This document shows, in pieces, positions 8,483-16,811 of a stretch of DNA of 64,000 nt. The stretch's first letter is position 1, and each line of letters opens with the position of its first letter. The notes beneath the pieces were generated by a model. The model did not search any database, was not told the DNA's origin, and worked only from the letters and a program-made list of their open reading frames with translations. This stretch comes from Pseudomonas sp. EpS/L25 (GTDB lineage Bacteria > Pseudomonadota > Gammaproteobacteria > Pseudomonadales > Pseudomonadaceae), in contig NZ_LNUP01000015.1 of NCBI RefSeq assembly GCF_001512295.1, positions 343,058 to 407,057 on the forward strand, written 5' to 3'. The position numbers were made by a program, and so were the translations under genes.

Positions 8483-10261
8483 TTAGCAGTCCGGCTGGCG
8501 CGCGTCCGTCTCGGCCGCTCGCGCCGCGCACTCCACGAAGGTCCGCGCGGTACAGGTGCGGCAGACCTCCGGGTCAAGGCGTGGATAGATGCTGCGCAAG
8601 GCCTGGTCCTTGGACGAGAACACATGGTGCTCGCCCAGCTCCTTGAGGAAGCCGGTCTTGGCGAACAACTGCAGCACCGGTGTCCGTGGGCGATGGAAAT
8701 ACAGATCGCCGCCCTGGGCGCGGCGCTCGCGCCATTCGCGGCGCCAGAGGTCGTTACCGGCCAGGTCGATGAAATTCATGCTCTTGGTCATGAACAGCGC
8801 GTGCTTCTGGCTTGGCTGGGCCCGGCGGAAGCCGTCCAACTGGTCGGTGACATGCTGCACGGCGCCGAAGAACACCGAACCTTCCACCCGCACCAGCTTC
8901 AGCTGCGGGCATTCCTGCGCCTGATGGCCCAGTTCGTCCAGCGGAGTGAAGCGGCGCTCGGGCGTGCTGGCATCCGGCACCAGCGGCCGGATCGCCGGAT
9001 GCGAGGTGCGATAGAGATAAGCCACCAGCGACACCAGGGTGCCCAGTAGCACCGCGCGGTCCAACGGAATGGTCAGGGTCGCCAGTAAGGTCACGCCCGC
9101 TACCAGCGCCTCGGTGCGACTGACCCGCAGCACCTCGCGCCAGCGCCCCACATCCAGCAGGCCGCGGGCCACCAGCAGCAGGGTGGCGGCAATGGCGGCC
9201 AGTGGAATGCTGGCGATCAGCGCGCCGCCGAAGGCCACCAGCGCCACCACCAGCAGGGCGGCGAACACCGCTGCCAGGGGCGTGCGGGCGCCGGCCTCCA
9301 GATTGGGCATGGATCTGTTCAGCGACCCGCAGGACACATAGGCCGAGAAGCAGCCACCGGCGAGATTGCCCAGCCCCTGGCCGATGAATTCGCGATTGAT
9401 GTCCAGCCGCTGGCCGGAGCGCTGGGCCACCGCCTTGGCGATGGACAGCGACTGCCCCAGCGCCACCAGCGTCAGGGCCACGGCGATCCCGGAGAGATTG
9501 CCCAGGTCCGTCAGGGTGACGTCTGGCAGATGGAAGGGTGGCAATGCCGAAGGGATGCGTCCCACCGTGGCGATCCCCTGGGCCGCGCCGGGTAGGCCGC
9601 GCTCCAGCAGCCAGGCGCAGAGACAGCCGGCCAGCAGCCCCAGCAGCATCGTCGGCCAGCGCGGCTTCAGCCGGCGCAGCAGCAGGGTGGCTGCCAGGGT
9701 CACCAGGCCGATCACCAGCGACGGCCAGTGGATCGCCAGCGGATGAGCGAAGAGGTAGCCGAGGATGCCGAACGCCGAGGTGCCCAGCGGCGGTGACAGC
9801 CCGAACAGATCCTTCAGTGAATAGAGGCCGATCAGCACGGCGGCGCCGCTCATGAAGCCCAGCAGCACCGAGGGCGAGATGAAGTTGGCCACCGCGCCGA
9901 GACGCAGCGCCCCCACCGTCAATTGCAGCAGGCCGACCAGCAGGGTCACCGCCAGGGCCAGGTCTATGTAGGGGCCCGAACCCGCGAGCGCCAATGGCGA
10001 GAGGGCGGCGAGCAGGGCCAGGGAGTTGGCGTTGGTCGGCCCGGTGACCACATGGCGACTGGAACCCGCCAGGGCGGCGACGATGCAGGGCACCACGGCG
10101 CCGTAGACCCCGTACTGCGGTGGCAATCCGGCCAGGGTGGCGAAGGCCACGCCCTGAGGCAGCGCCAGTACCGCCCCCAACAGGCCCGCGCCCAGATCCG
10201 CTTTCAGGGTGCTGCGGTCCACCTCGCGAAGCCAGGGCAGCAGGGTGGAGAGGGCGGACAT
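8483..10261 (-). CDS. SulP-family inorganic anion transporter with STAS domain
   Basis: A 592-residue permease. The N-terminal two-thirds contains the SulP signature region (LPQGVAFATLAGLPPQYGVY, VVTGPTNANSLALLA) and about 10-12 membrane spans. The last 150 residues form a cytoplasmic STAS domain (LKLVRVEGSVFFGAVQHV). Family members move sulfate, bicarbonate or other anions with H+ or Na+; the substrate cannot be read from sequence. The tail carries a cysteine cluster (CRTCTARTFVEC) that is not part of the standard fold. AAGGAG precedes the ATG. copC/copD follow in the same direction and could be co-transcribed. Confidence 0.9.
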   Translation of the reverse strand: MSALSTLLPWLREVDRSTLKADLGAGLLGAVLALPQGVAFATLAGLPPQYGVYGAVVPCIVAALAGSSRHVVTGPTNANSLALLAALSPLALAGSGPYIDLALAVTLLVGLLQLTVGALRLGAVANFISPSVLLGFMSGAAVLIGLYSLKDLFGLSPPLGTSAFGILGYLFAHPLAIHWPSLVIGLVTLAATLLLRRLKPRWPTMLLGLLAGCLCAWLLERGLPGAAQGIATVGRIPSALPPFHLPDVTLTDLGNLSGIAVALTLVALGQSLSIAKAVAQRSGQRLDINREFIGQGLGNLAGGCFSAYVSCGSLNRSMPNLEAGARTPLAAVFAALLVVALVAFGGALIASIPLAAIAATLLLVARGLLDVGRWREVLRVSRTEALVAGVTLLATLTIPLDRAVLLGTLVSLVAYLYRTSHPAIRPLVPDASTPERRFTPLDELGHQAQECPQLKLVRVEGSVFFGAVQHVTDQLDGFRRAQPSQKHALFMTKSMNFIDLAGNDLWRREWRERRAQGGDLYFHRPRTPVLQLFAKTGFLKELGEHHVFSSKDQALRSIYPRLDPEVCRTCTARTFVECAARAAETDARQPDC

Positions 10262-10436
10262 GGGGCACTCCTTGACGAGGGACGAGCCACTGTACCGATT
10301 CCGGCGACCGCTGGGCTACCGATGTCCCGCCGTCCACGGTCGTCGCCACGACATGCCGGGCCGACGGCGCACCGTGTTCATTTCTTCACCAGTCGCCAGC
10401 GAAGCTCTCTAGGTGGCGTTCTGCTGGCTTCATGCA

Positions 10437-10479
10437 CGGGTTATCCACATCCCTGTGCACGGGCATTGTGGGTAACCCG
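10437..10479. repeat. Inverted repeat downstream of amt
   Basis: CGGGTTATCCACA (10437-10449) is mirrored by TGTGGGTAACCCG (10467-10479), 12 of 13 pairs, with a 17-base loop. It begins 6 bases beyond the amt stop and could stabilise the amt transcript end. There is no T-run for a classic terminator. The left arm includes TTATCCACA, which matches the DnaA-box consensus but stands alone. Confidence 0.55.
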
Positions 10480-10484
10480 AGCGA

Positions 10485-11696
10485 TCAGCCGTCGTGACTG
10501 TTGGCGGCGATGCGATGGATCGACAGGTCGGCGCCCTGGTACTCCTCTTCCCGGCTCAGGCGCAGACCCAGTACCACCTTGAGCAGTCCATACACCGCCA
10601 GCCCGCCGACCAGGGCGATGGCGATACCCAGCGCCGTGCCGGCCAGTTGCGCCAGCAGGCTCACGCCCCCCAGCCCGCCGAGCGCCGCCTGGCCGAACAG
10701 GCCACAGGCGATGCCGCCCCAGGCACCGCACAGTCCGTGCAGCGGCCAGACCCCCAGGACGTCATCCAGCTTCCAGCGCGTCTGCACGGCGGTGAAGGCC
10801 CAGACGAACAGCGCTCCCGCCACCAGACCAGTGACCAGGGCGGCGATGGGATGCAGCAGGTCGGAACCGGCGCAGATGGCCACCAGCCCGGCCAAGGGAC
10901 CGTTGTGCAAGAAGCCCGGGTCGTTGCGTCCCAGCAACAGCGCGGCGGCCGTCCCGCCGACCATGGCCATCAGCGAATTCAGCGCCACCAGGCCACTGAC
11001 ACCGGCCAGGCTCTGGGCGCTCATGACGTTGAAGCCGAACCAGCCGACGATCAGGATCCACGAGCCCAGCGCCAGGAAGGGAATGTTCGACGGCGGAAAG
11101 GCCACCAGCCGCCCTTCGCGATAACGCCCCTGCCGCGGTCCCAGCAGCATCACCGCGGCCAGCGCCAGCCAGCCGCCCACCGCATGGACCACCACCGAGC
11201 CGGCGAAGTCATGGAAGCGCGCGCCGAACAGCGCCTCGAAGCGGTCCTGCAGATCCAGGTTGTTGTTCCACACCAGGCCCTCGAAGCAGGGATAGACGAA
11301 GGCCACGATCAGCGCCGTGGCGCACAGCTGCGGTGCGAAGCGCGCGCGCTCGGCGATGCCTCCGGAAATGATCGCCGGGATGGCCGCGGCGAAGGTCGCC
11401 AGGAAAAAGAACTTCACCAGTCCGTAGCCACTGTCGGCGGTCAGTACCTGCGCCGGGGCGAAGAAGGTCACGCCGTAGGCGATCCAGTAGCCAACGAAGA
11501 AATACACCAGGGTCGAGATGGCGAAATCGGCGAGGATCTTGGACAAGGCATTCACTTGATTCTTGTGCCTGACCGTACCCGCTTCGAGAAAGGCGAAGCC
11601 GGCGTGCATGGCCAGTACCATCACGGCACCCGCCAGCAGGAACAGGGTATTGGCACCTTGGACCAGGGTGGCCACGGCGGAAGGCAGTTCGTTCAT
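10485..11696 (-). CDS. amt: Ammonium transporter (Amt/Mep/Rh family)
   Basis: A 403-residue membrane channel for NH4+/NH3. The twin pore histidines are present as His171 (VVVHAVGGW) and His320 (PLHGLCGAWGG), with the conserved gate region IPAIISGGIAERARF and FNVMSAQS. It lacks an N-terminal signal peptide and is a little shorter than E. coli AmtB. glnK, which usually precedes amtB, is not adjacent, so this is probably an additional Amt rather than the primary glnK-linked one. The upstream gap (11697-11892) would hold its promoter. No clear sigma-54 site was identified by eye. Confidence 0.92.
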   Translation of the reverse strand: MNELPSAVATLVQGANTLFLLAGAVMVLAMHAGFAFLEAGTVRHKNQVNALSKILADFAISTLVYFFVGYWIAYGVTFFAPAQVLTADSGYGLVKFFFLATFAAAIPAIISGGIAERARFAPQLCATALIVAFVYPCFEGLVWNNNLDLQDRFEALFGARFHDFAGSVVVHAVGGWLALAAVMLLGPRQGRYREGRLVAFPPSNIPFLALGSWILIVGWFGFNVMSAQSLAGVSGLVALNSLMAMVGGTAAALLLGRNDPGFLHNGPLAGLVAICAGSDLLHPIAALVTGLVAGALFVWAFTAVQTRWKLDDVLGVWPLHGLCGAWGGIACGLFGQAALGGLGGVSLLAQLAGTALGIAIALVGGLAVYGLLKVVLGLRLSREEEYQGADLSIHRIAANSHDG

Positions 11697-11892
11697 CAGG
11701 GCAGTCTTCTGAAAGGGTTTGCACCAAAAACATGCTCATCGGTCGTTTGATGCGCTATTTTTGTGCGCAATACGACTCTCGGCAGTTTCACTCTTGCCGC
11801 CGGATAGGACTCGGTGCCGGAATGGCGCAGGAGTGCGCCAAGGCGGTGCGGGTCATGAAGGCGTGCACCGCCAGGTAGCAAAGGTCGTGCCG

Positions 11893-12477
11893 CTAGAGGG
11901 CGCGCAGGACGATGCGTCCGCTGCTCACATTGGTCAGGAGCGTCGCCACCTCGTCCCGTCGTGGCGGCTCTACCGCGATCCGCAGTGCGACCTCCAGGGC
12001 CTGGTAGTCCTCGTCGAGTACCACGACCGCCAGGGTCGCCAGTCGCGCCTTGAGCAACGGCCACTCTGCATAGGTGCAAGCGAAGCCGAACTCCTGGCGC
12101 ACCACTAGCGGCTGCTTGTCCGCCTGCTGCAGACAGCGCGCGGCGCAACCGCCATAGGCACGCACCAGTCCGCCCGTACCCAGCTTGATGCCGCCATACC
12201 AGCGAATGACCACCACCACGACCTGATCACAATCCTGCCCCTCGATGGCCGCCAGGATGGGGCGGCCGGCGGTACCCCCGGGTTCGCCATCGTCGTTGAA
12301 GCGATACTGGTTGCCGAGCTTCCAGGCCCAGCAGTTGTGGGTCGCGGTCGGCACGCTCACCCGCTCGATGAAGGCCATGGCGGCGTCCACGCTCGCCACC
12401 GGGGCGGCGAGGGCGAGAAAACGACTCTTGCGCACCTCTTCCTCGCAGGAGGCGTCCTGCGTCAGCGTGAATGTCAT
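11893..12477 (-). CDS. YigZ/IMPACT-family protein
   Basis: A 194-residue protein of the UPF0029 (YigZ/IMPACT) family. The signature is clear: KSRFLALAAPV, THNCWAWKLG, DDGEPGGTAGRPILAAIEG and VVVVIRWYGGIKLGTGGLVRAYG. Bacterial YigZ has an N-terminal RNase-PH/EF-G-like fold and a C-terminal EF-G domain V-like fold, with a suspected but unproven role at the ribosome or with nucleic acids. The ATG overlaps the stop of the regulator gene upstream by 4 bases (ATGA), so translation is probably coupled. Its place as last gene of a nucleobase-uptake operon is unusual. Confidence 0.88.
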   Translation of the reverse strand: MTFTLTQDASCEEEVRKSRFLALAAPVASVDAAMAFIERVSVPTATHNCWAWKLGNQYRFNDDGEPGGTAGRPILAAIEGQDCDQVVVVVIRWYGGIKLGTGGLVRAYGGCAARCLQQADKQPLVVRQEFGFACTYAEWPLLKARLATLAVVVLDEDYQALEVALRIAVEPPRRDEVATLLTNVSSGRIVLRAL

Positions 12478-13163
12478 GGTGCCTTGAGACCCAGTCCCTT
12501 CAGCACGACATGGGTCAGGGTCCGGGATGCCTCCTCGAAATCCTGCCGCGTCAGGCGCGTACGTCCCGTCACCCGACAGATCTGGCTGGCGAAGTCGGCA
12601 TAGTGCTGGGTACTGCTCCAAAGCAGGAAGATGACATGGATGGGGTCCACCGGGTCCATCTTGCCGGCAGCGATCCAGGCCTCGAACACCGCCGCCCGAC
12701 TGCGGAACCAGGCCTGGTAGTCCTGGTTGAAGTACTCGTACAGGCAGGTGCCGCCGCCGATGATCTCCATCGCGAAGATCCGCGAGGCCAGTGGCTGGCG
12801 GCGCGAGAACTCCAGCTTGGCGCGGATGTAGCGGGCCAGCGCCTCGGCCGGATCGTCGTCCACCGTCAGATGGTTGAAGGTGCTGTCCCACAGCTCGAGG
12901 ATGTTGCCCAGCACCGCCATATAGAGGCCGAGCTTGTTGTTGAAATAGTAGTGGAGATTGGCCTTGGGCAGCCCCACGCGCTGGGCGATGGTGTTCATGC
13001 TGGTGCCCTTGAAGCCATTGCGGGCGAATTCCTCCTCCGCCGCGGCGAGGATCAGCTCCTCGTTCTTCTGCCGGATGCGACCGGCCGGTTTGTCCTGGCC
13101 GGTGTAGTGGGCGGGTACGAGTAGGGTCATGACGACTGCAGGGTCCGAGGGCGGGGCAGGCAT
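12474..13163 (-). CDS. TetR-family regulator, RutR-like
   Basis: An N-terminal TetR helix-turn-helix (EEEFARNGFKGTSMNTIAQR, then GLPKANLHYYFNNKLGLY) is followed by a ligand domain that resembles E. coli RutR closely (ASRIFAMEI, then PIHVIFLLWSSTQHYADFA). RutR senses uracil/thymine and controls pyrimidine degradation and purine-related genes. Here the gene follows a xanthine/urate-type permease and a Tsx-like porin, so a nucleobase ligand is likely. The start at 13163 (229 residues) is favoured by an AAGGGG about 10 bases upstream; 13130 (218 residues) and a GTG at 13190 are alternatives. It probably represses its own operon. Confidence 0.82.
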   Translation of the reverse strand: MPAPPSDPAVVMTLLVPAHYTGQDKPAGRIRQKNEELILAAAEEEFARNGFKGTSMNTIAQRVGLPKANLHYYFNNKLGLYMAVLGNILELWDSTFNHLTVDDDPAEALARYIRAKLEFSRRQPLASRIFAMEIIGGGTCLYEYFNQDYQAWFRSRAAVFEAWIAAGKMDPVDPIHVIFLLWSSTQHYADFASQICRVTGRTRLTRQDFEEASRTLTHVVLKGLGLKAP

Positions 13164-13200
13164 CAATAGCGCACCCCTTGCCTCGGACACAAGTCTCCGC

Positions 13201-14577
13201 TCAAGGGTGCTGCGCCGAGGGGTTGCCCTCGGTCACCGGTGCAGTGCGCTCCTCGGGCAGCAGCAGGTTGAGGAGGATGGCGGTGATGCCGCCACTGGTG
13301 ATCGCGGTATCGAACAGATTCTTCACCAGCGGCGGTAGCTGATCCAGCAACGTCGGCTGGCTGGCTACGCCCAGCCCTACGCCCAGGGAGGTGGCGATGA
13401 TCAGCAGGCTGCGGCGGTCCAGGCTGCACTGCGCCAGCAGGCGGATACCCGCCGCGGCGACGCTGCCGAACAGCACCAGCGTCGCACCCCCCAGCACCGG
13501 CTTGGGGATTTGCTGCAGGACGGCGCCGAGCACCGGGAACAGGCCCAGCAACAGTAAGATGCCGCCGATCCAGTAGCCTACGTAGCGACTGGCTACGCCG
13601 GTGAGCTGGATCACGCCGTTGTTCTGCGCGAAGGTGGTGCTGGGAAAGGTATTGAAGGTGGCCGCCACCAGGCAGGCGACGCCATCGCCCAGCACGCCGC
13701 CCCGGATGCGCCGCAGATAGGCCGGTCCTTCGATGGGCTGCCGCGAGATCAGGCAGTTGGCGGTCAGGTCGCCGGTGGTCTCGAGAGTGCTGATCAGATA
13801 GATCAGCGCCACCGGCAGGAAGGCCGACCAGTCGAAGGCGAAGCCGAAGTGGAAGGGGAGGGGGACGCTCACCAAAGGCAGCGGCGGCAAGGGCTGGGGT
13901 TTCAGCAGGCCGCAGGCCCAGGCGGCCAGCGAGCCGACCAGCAGGCCGATCACCACCGCCGACAGCCGTAGCCAGGGCCGTCGCGACAGATTCAGGCCGA
14001 TGATGACCACCAGCACCAGTCCACCCAATGCCAGGTTGGTCGGTGCGCCGAAGTCGCTGGCCTTGGCGCCGCCGCCGAGGTCGGTCACGCCCACCCTGAT
14101 CAGGCTCACACCGATCAGGGTGATGACGATGCCCGTCACCAGGGGCGTGATCACCCGGCGTAACAGACCCAGGCACTGACTCAGGCCTATCTGCACGAAG
14201 GCGCCGAAGAAACAGACGCCGAAGATCATCGCCAGGATGTCCTCCGACGTGCCGCCGCGCTGCTTTACCAGCATTCCCGCCGCCAGCACCGCCGACAGGA
14301 AGGAGAAACTGGTGCCCTGCAGGCAGATCATGCCGGCGCCCAGCCCGCCTGGGGCCCGCGCCTGCAGGAAGGTGCCGACACCCGATACCATCAGTCCCAT
14401 GCTGATCAGATAGGGCAGGTGCTCGTGCAGGCCCAGGGCGCCGGCGATGATCAGCGGCGGAGTGACGATTCCCACGAAGCTGGCCAGCACATGCTGCAGC
14501 GCGGCGCAAAAGGCCGCGAGGGGCGCTGGGCGATCGTCCAGGCCATAGAGAAGATCGTCCCGGGAAGGAGTGGTCAT
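13201..14577 (-). CDS. NCS2 nucleobase permease (xanthine/urate type)
   Basis: A 458-residue permease with about 14 membrane spans. It has the QH motif of the NAT/NCS2 family (ALQHVLASFVGIVTPP) and the signature QNNGVIQLTGVASRYVG, which resembles the xanthine permeases XanP/XanQ and urate permease more than uracil permease UraA. Function is proton-coupled uptake of xanthine or a related purine base across the inner membrane. GAGGTAA lies just before the ATG. The regulator gene starts 37 bases downstream and the porin gene lies 70 bases upstream on the same strand, so it forms the core of a purine-uptake operon. Exact substrate is inferred. Confidence 0.88.
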   Translation of the reverse strand: MTTPSRDDLLYGLDDRPAPLAAFCAALQHVLASFVGIVTPPLIIAGALGLHEHLPYLISMGLMVSGVGTFLQARAPGGLGAGMICLQGTSFSFLSAVLAAGMLVKQRGGTSEDILAMIFGVCFFGAFVQIGLSQCLGLLRRVITPLVTGIVITLIGVSLIRVGVTDLGGGAKASDFGAPTNLALGGLVLVVIIGLNLSRRPWLRLSAVVIGLLVGSLAAWACGLLKPQPLPPLPLVSVPLPFHFGFAFDWSAFLPVALIYLISTLETTGDLTANCLISRQPIEGPAYLRRIRGGVLGDGVACLVAATFNTFPSTTFAQNNGVIQLTGVASRYVGYWIGGILLLLGLFPVLGAVLQQIPKPVLGGATLVLFGSVAAAGIRLLAQCSLDRRSLLIIATSLGVGLGVASQPTLLDQLPPLVKNLFDTAITSGGITAILLNLLLPEERTAPVTEGNPSAQHP

Positions 14578-14647
14578 GGATGATTACCTCACATCGAATC
14601 CGCGGGTGCGGACGGCAGCGACAGGACCGCGGATGGCCCTGGGCGAC

Positions 14648-15445
14648 TTAGAATTGATACTTCACCAGGAAGCTGAAGACGCTCTGGTCGGTACGGAAAC
14701 CCTCGCTGTCCTTGATGCCGTACTTGTCCGACCAGTAGTCGTACTCGGTACCTACATAAAGGTGCTTGGCCTCGTAGCCCATGGCTTTGCCCAGGTCGTA
14801 CTTGATCTGCGGATTGAAGTGCAGGTTGGCGTGGTAGCCGCCCTTGTTGTTCATCACCCAATCCATGTAGCCATCGATGAGCAGGTCCGAGTTGCCCAGC
14901 GGCAGGGTATAGGCCCACACCGGCGTGAGCTGCCAGGCCCCGGAAGGCGCGCTGCCGCCATCGGGCTTGCGGTAATAGAGATTCAGCTGGAAGTAGTCGA
15001 AACCTGGCACCTTGAGATCGAAGCCCGGGCCCACCAGGTAGTTGCGCTGGTCGCGGCCGGCGCCGCTGCCATCGTTCTGGTCGTACTCCAGCGTCGTGGC
15101 CAGCAGGACATCGCTGACCGGCCCGAAGGAAAGATCCTTGCCGGACAGCTTGCCGAACGACAGCCGCGGACTGACCTCGCCATAGAAGCCCTGGTGTCCA
15201 TCGCTGGCATTGCTCGCACCGTTGAACCAGATGCTGTCGACGAACAGGAAGAGGTCGCCCCAGGTCCAGGCGCTGGCGTGCTCGAAGGTGACGGTCTGCT
15301 GAATGTGCGGATCGACCCGGAAATCCTTGCCATATAGATAGGTGAGGCTTTCGCCATGCCACAGCAGCGGGCTGTCGTCGGCCTCGACTGTAGCTGTGGC
15401 CAACAGGCTGCCCGTCAGTAGTGTGGCGGTTAAGATTCTGCGCAT
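14648..15445 (-). CDS. Tsx/OmpK-type nucleoside-specific outer-membrane channel
   Basis: A 265-residue precursor with signal peptide MRRILTATLLTGSLLATATV. The rest is a 12-strand-like beta barrel ending in FLVKYQF with terminal Phe. Motifs such as WGDLFLFVDSIWF, FDYFQLNLYYRK and YGTEYDYWSDKYG-like segments fit the Tsx/OmpK family (Channel_Tsx), which passes nucleosides and bases through the outer membrane. The start at 15445 is chosen for its GGGGAG and the signal peptide directly after it; a longer in-frame start adds 15 residues with no signal features. It heads the operon with the NCS2 permease, giving an outer- plus inner-membrane route. Confidence 0.82.
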   Translation of the reverse strand: MRRILTATLLTGSLLATATVEADDSPLLWHGESLTYLYGKDFRVDPHIQQTVTFEHASAWTWGDLFLFVDSIWFNGASNASDGHQGFYGEVSPRLSFGKLSGKDLSFGPVSDVLLATTLEYDQNDGSGAGRDQRNYLVGPGFDLKVPGFDYFQLNLYYRKPDGGSAPSGAWQLTPVWAYTLPLGNSDLLIDGYMDWVMNNKGGYHANLHFNPQIKYDLGKAMGYEAKHLYVGTEYDYWSDKYGIKDSEGFRTDQSVFSFLVKYQF

Positions 15446-15732
15446 TTCAGCTCCCCAGATGACTTTCTCGTTATGGTTTCCTGTCCCCACGGCCAGGTAT
15501 CGCCGTCGTTAGCAATATCGAAGCCACTTCCGCGATTGTGGATAAAGTGATTGTTTTTCAATGATATAGATATCGCTTGGGATGGCTGCAGGCAGGTGCC
15601 TCAGGCCTGGAACCTGACCGCTCGCTCAGTTTCTGTGCGGGGCAGGCGTCTGCCTGGGTGCCCGTGCTTCGAAAGGGAGCGCGGTTCCGGCTGGCCGGTG
15701 CTAAGGTTCGTAACGACTCGGAGGAGACCGTC

Positions 15733-16110
15733 ATGAAATGGCTTGCTGGTGTTTTCGCCGTCCTGCTCTGTAGTACCTCTGCGCTTGCCCAGGTCGCCCA
15801 GGGCGGGACGGGGCAGCCGGGCATTCTGATGATCACGCGCAATGACGCCTACCCGGGCTCGGGGTGCGATATCGGCCTGGTGATCCAGGGACGCCTGGCC
15901 GGAACCCTCATGGCTGGCCAGAGTGCCTCCTTCAACCTGCCTCCGGGAGAGATCGCGGTGAGCCTCACCTCATCCGGTCCCGGCGCCTGTGCCGCTCCCA
16001 TGGCCAGTGCCGTGTCCCAGTCCATCCTCCTGGCGCCCGGCGAGATCAAGCAATACCGGATCATCGGCACCGAGGCGGGCTATCGCCTGGCGCCCATTCC
16101 CCTTTATTGA
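15733..16110 (+). CDS. Small secreted protein of unknown function
   Basis: A 125-residue protein with a clear signal peptide (MKWLAGVFAVLLCSTSALAQ). The mature part is about 105 residues, beta-rich, with two cysteines (GSGCDIGL, GPGACAAP) that could form a disulfide. The LVIQGRLAGTLMAGQSASF-LPPGE pattern resembles the small PEGA/DUF2846-type domains found in periplasmic proteins, but this is a weak likeness. GGAGGAG precedes the ATG at good spacing. It is a single-gene unit whose stop lies 20 bases before the first rrn-type promoter. Confidence 0.6.
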   Translation: MKWLAGVFAVLLCSTSALAQVAQGGTGQPGILMITRNDAYPGSGCDIGLVIQGRLAGTLMAGQSASFNLPPGEIAVSLTSSGPGACAAPMASAVSQSILLAPGEIKQYRIIGTEAGYRLAPIPLY

Positions 16111-16129
16111 ATATTCTCGAAATAACCTG

Positions 16130-16157
16130 TTGACCTGCCCCAAAACTCCCCTATAAT
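16130..16157 (+). promoter_or_regulatory. rrn-type promoter P1
   Basis: -35 TTGACC (16130-16135) and -10 TATAAT (16152-16157) with a 16-base spacer. It is the first of three tandem sigma-70 promoters with identical spacing leading into a ribosomal-RNA leader. Confidence 0.75.
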
Positions 16158-16289
16158 GTGCCCCACTTCCGGCGCAGCCGCTGAAGCGGCTTGAAAATCA
16201 AGCACTTAGGTCTGGGTCGGGCGAGTGCTCCACGGAGTCCTCGCGGTTGGGTCAACGCCTTCGGGTGATGGCGCAGTGAAGGGGAGGGG

Positions 16290-16317
16290 TTGACAGCGTC
16301 TTGGGATGCTGTAGGAT
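16290..16317 (+). promoter_or_regulatory. rrn-type promoter P2
   Basis: -35 TTGACA (16290-16295) and -10 TAGGAT (16312-16317), 16-base spacer. The surrounding sequence resembles the upstream promoter of Pseudomonas rRNA operons. Confidence 0.78.
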
Positions 16318-16398
16318 TCGCCTCCCGCTGCCGAGATTGGCTAGGCCGGTCAGGGTGGCGCAAGTGGTTGAGTTGAAACGAAAAGTTCAAATCAACGC

Positions 16399-16426
16399 TT
16401 GACAGGATGTGAGGCTGGCGTAGAAT
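16399..16426 (+). promoter_or_regulatory. rrn-type promoter P3
   Basis: -35 TTGACA (16399-16404) and -10 TAGAAT (16421-16426), 16-base spacer, followed by the GC-rich discriminator GCGCGCC typical of stringently controlled rRNA promoters. This is the proximal Pseudomonas rrn promoter almost base for base as I remember it. Confidence 0.85.
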
Positions 16427-16461
16427 GCGCGCCTCGGTTAGCGGCTCGGGTCGCAGCCAAC

Positions 16462-16508
16462 TGCTCTTTAACAAGTTGAATCAAGCAATTCGTGTGGGTG
16501 CTTGTGAG
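16462..16508 (+). other. rRNA leader with boxA antiterminator, cut before 16S
   Basis: TGCTCTTTAACAA (16462-16474) is the boxA antitermination element, followed by the conserved leader text TCAAGCAATTCGTGTGGGTG and CTTGTGAG. In Pseudomonas this leader continues for roughly 130 bases into the 16S rRNA gene. Here the match stops at about 16508 and neither 16S, 23S, 5S nor the spacer tRNAs follow. The leader is therefore orphaned and now points at uvsE. Confidence 0.85.
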
Positions 16509-16587
16509 AGGTCAGCAGGGGGCGGGACCGGCTCCTACACGTGCTCGAAACACTGCGGCCCTACAGCCTGCCCCCTGCTGCTCTCAC
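16504..16587 (+). repeat. Long imperfect inverted repeat at the rrn leader break
   Basis: Left arm 16504-16526 (GTGAGAG, then CAGCAGGGGGC) is mirrored by right arm 16567-16587 (CCTGCCCCCTGCTGCTCTCAC) with one two-base bulge and one mismatch; the loop is 40 bases. The left arm begins inside the last bases of the rRNA leader. In RNA this would be a very stable stem. It lacks a T-run. Confidence 0.7.
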
Positions 16588-16811
16588 CTCCATCCTAACG
16601 GCAAGCCAAGACACAAGCGGCCCATGGCCGCGATGGCCGCGCTAACGTTGGATCTCAATAGCTTACCGCTGCCATACCGCCCCCTCTCCGGCCGGGGTGA
16701 GGGCAACCCCGGCCCCTGCATTCCAAGGCACCACCCCTCCACCCATCACCCCACCCGCACCCAGGCGGCGCGCTGCGGACTAATCCCTAGAGTCCCTGTC
16801 CCGAGCGTCCC
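16588..16811. other. Intergenic with degenerate REP half and GC hairpin, no gene
   Basis: A single REP half (AGCGGCCCATGGCCGCGAT, 16616-16634) and a CCCCTCTCCGGCCGGGGTGAGGG hairpin near 16682-16704 are the only structures seen. Together with the leader they separate the orphan rrn promoters from uvsE. No convincing promoter was seen directly in front of uvsE. Confidence 0.5.

Noticed and set aside
10441-10449. TTATCCACA as part of a replication origin
   Set aside because: A single DnaA-box match without an AT-rich unwinding region, other boxes or dnaA/gidA genes; it is part of an inverted repeat.
15491-15732. A possible riboswitch or small RNA before the secreted protein gene
   Set aside because: The gap is moderately AT-rich but shows no stable stem or known motif by eye.
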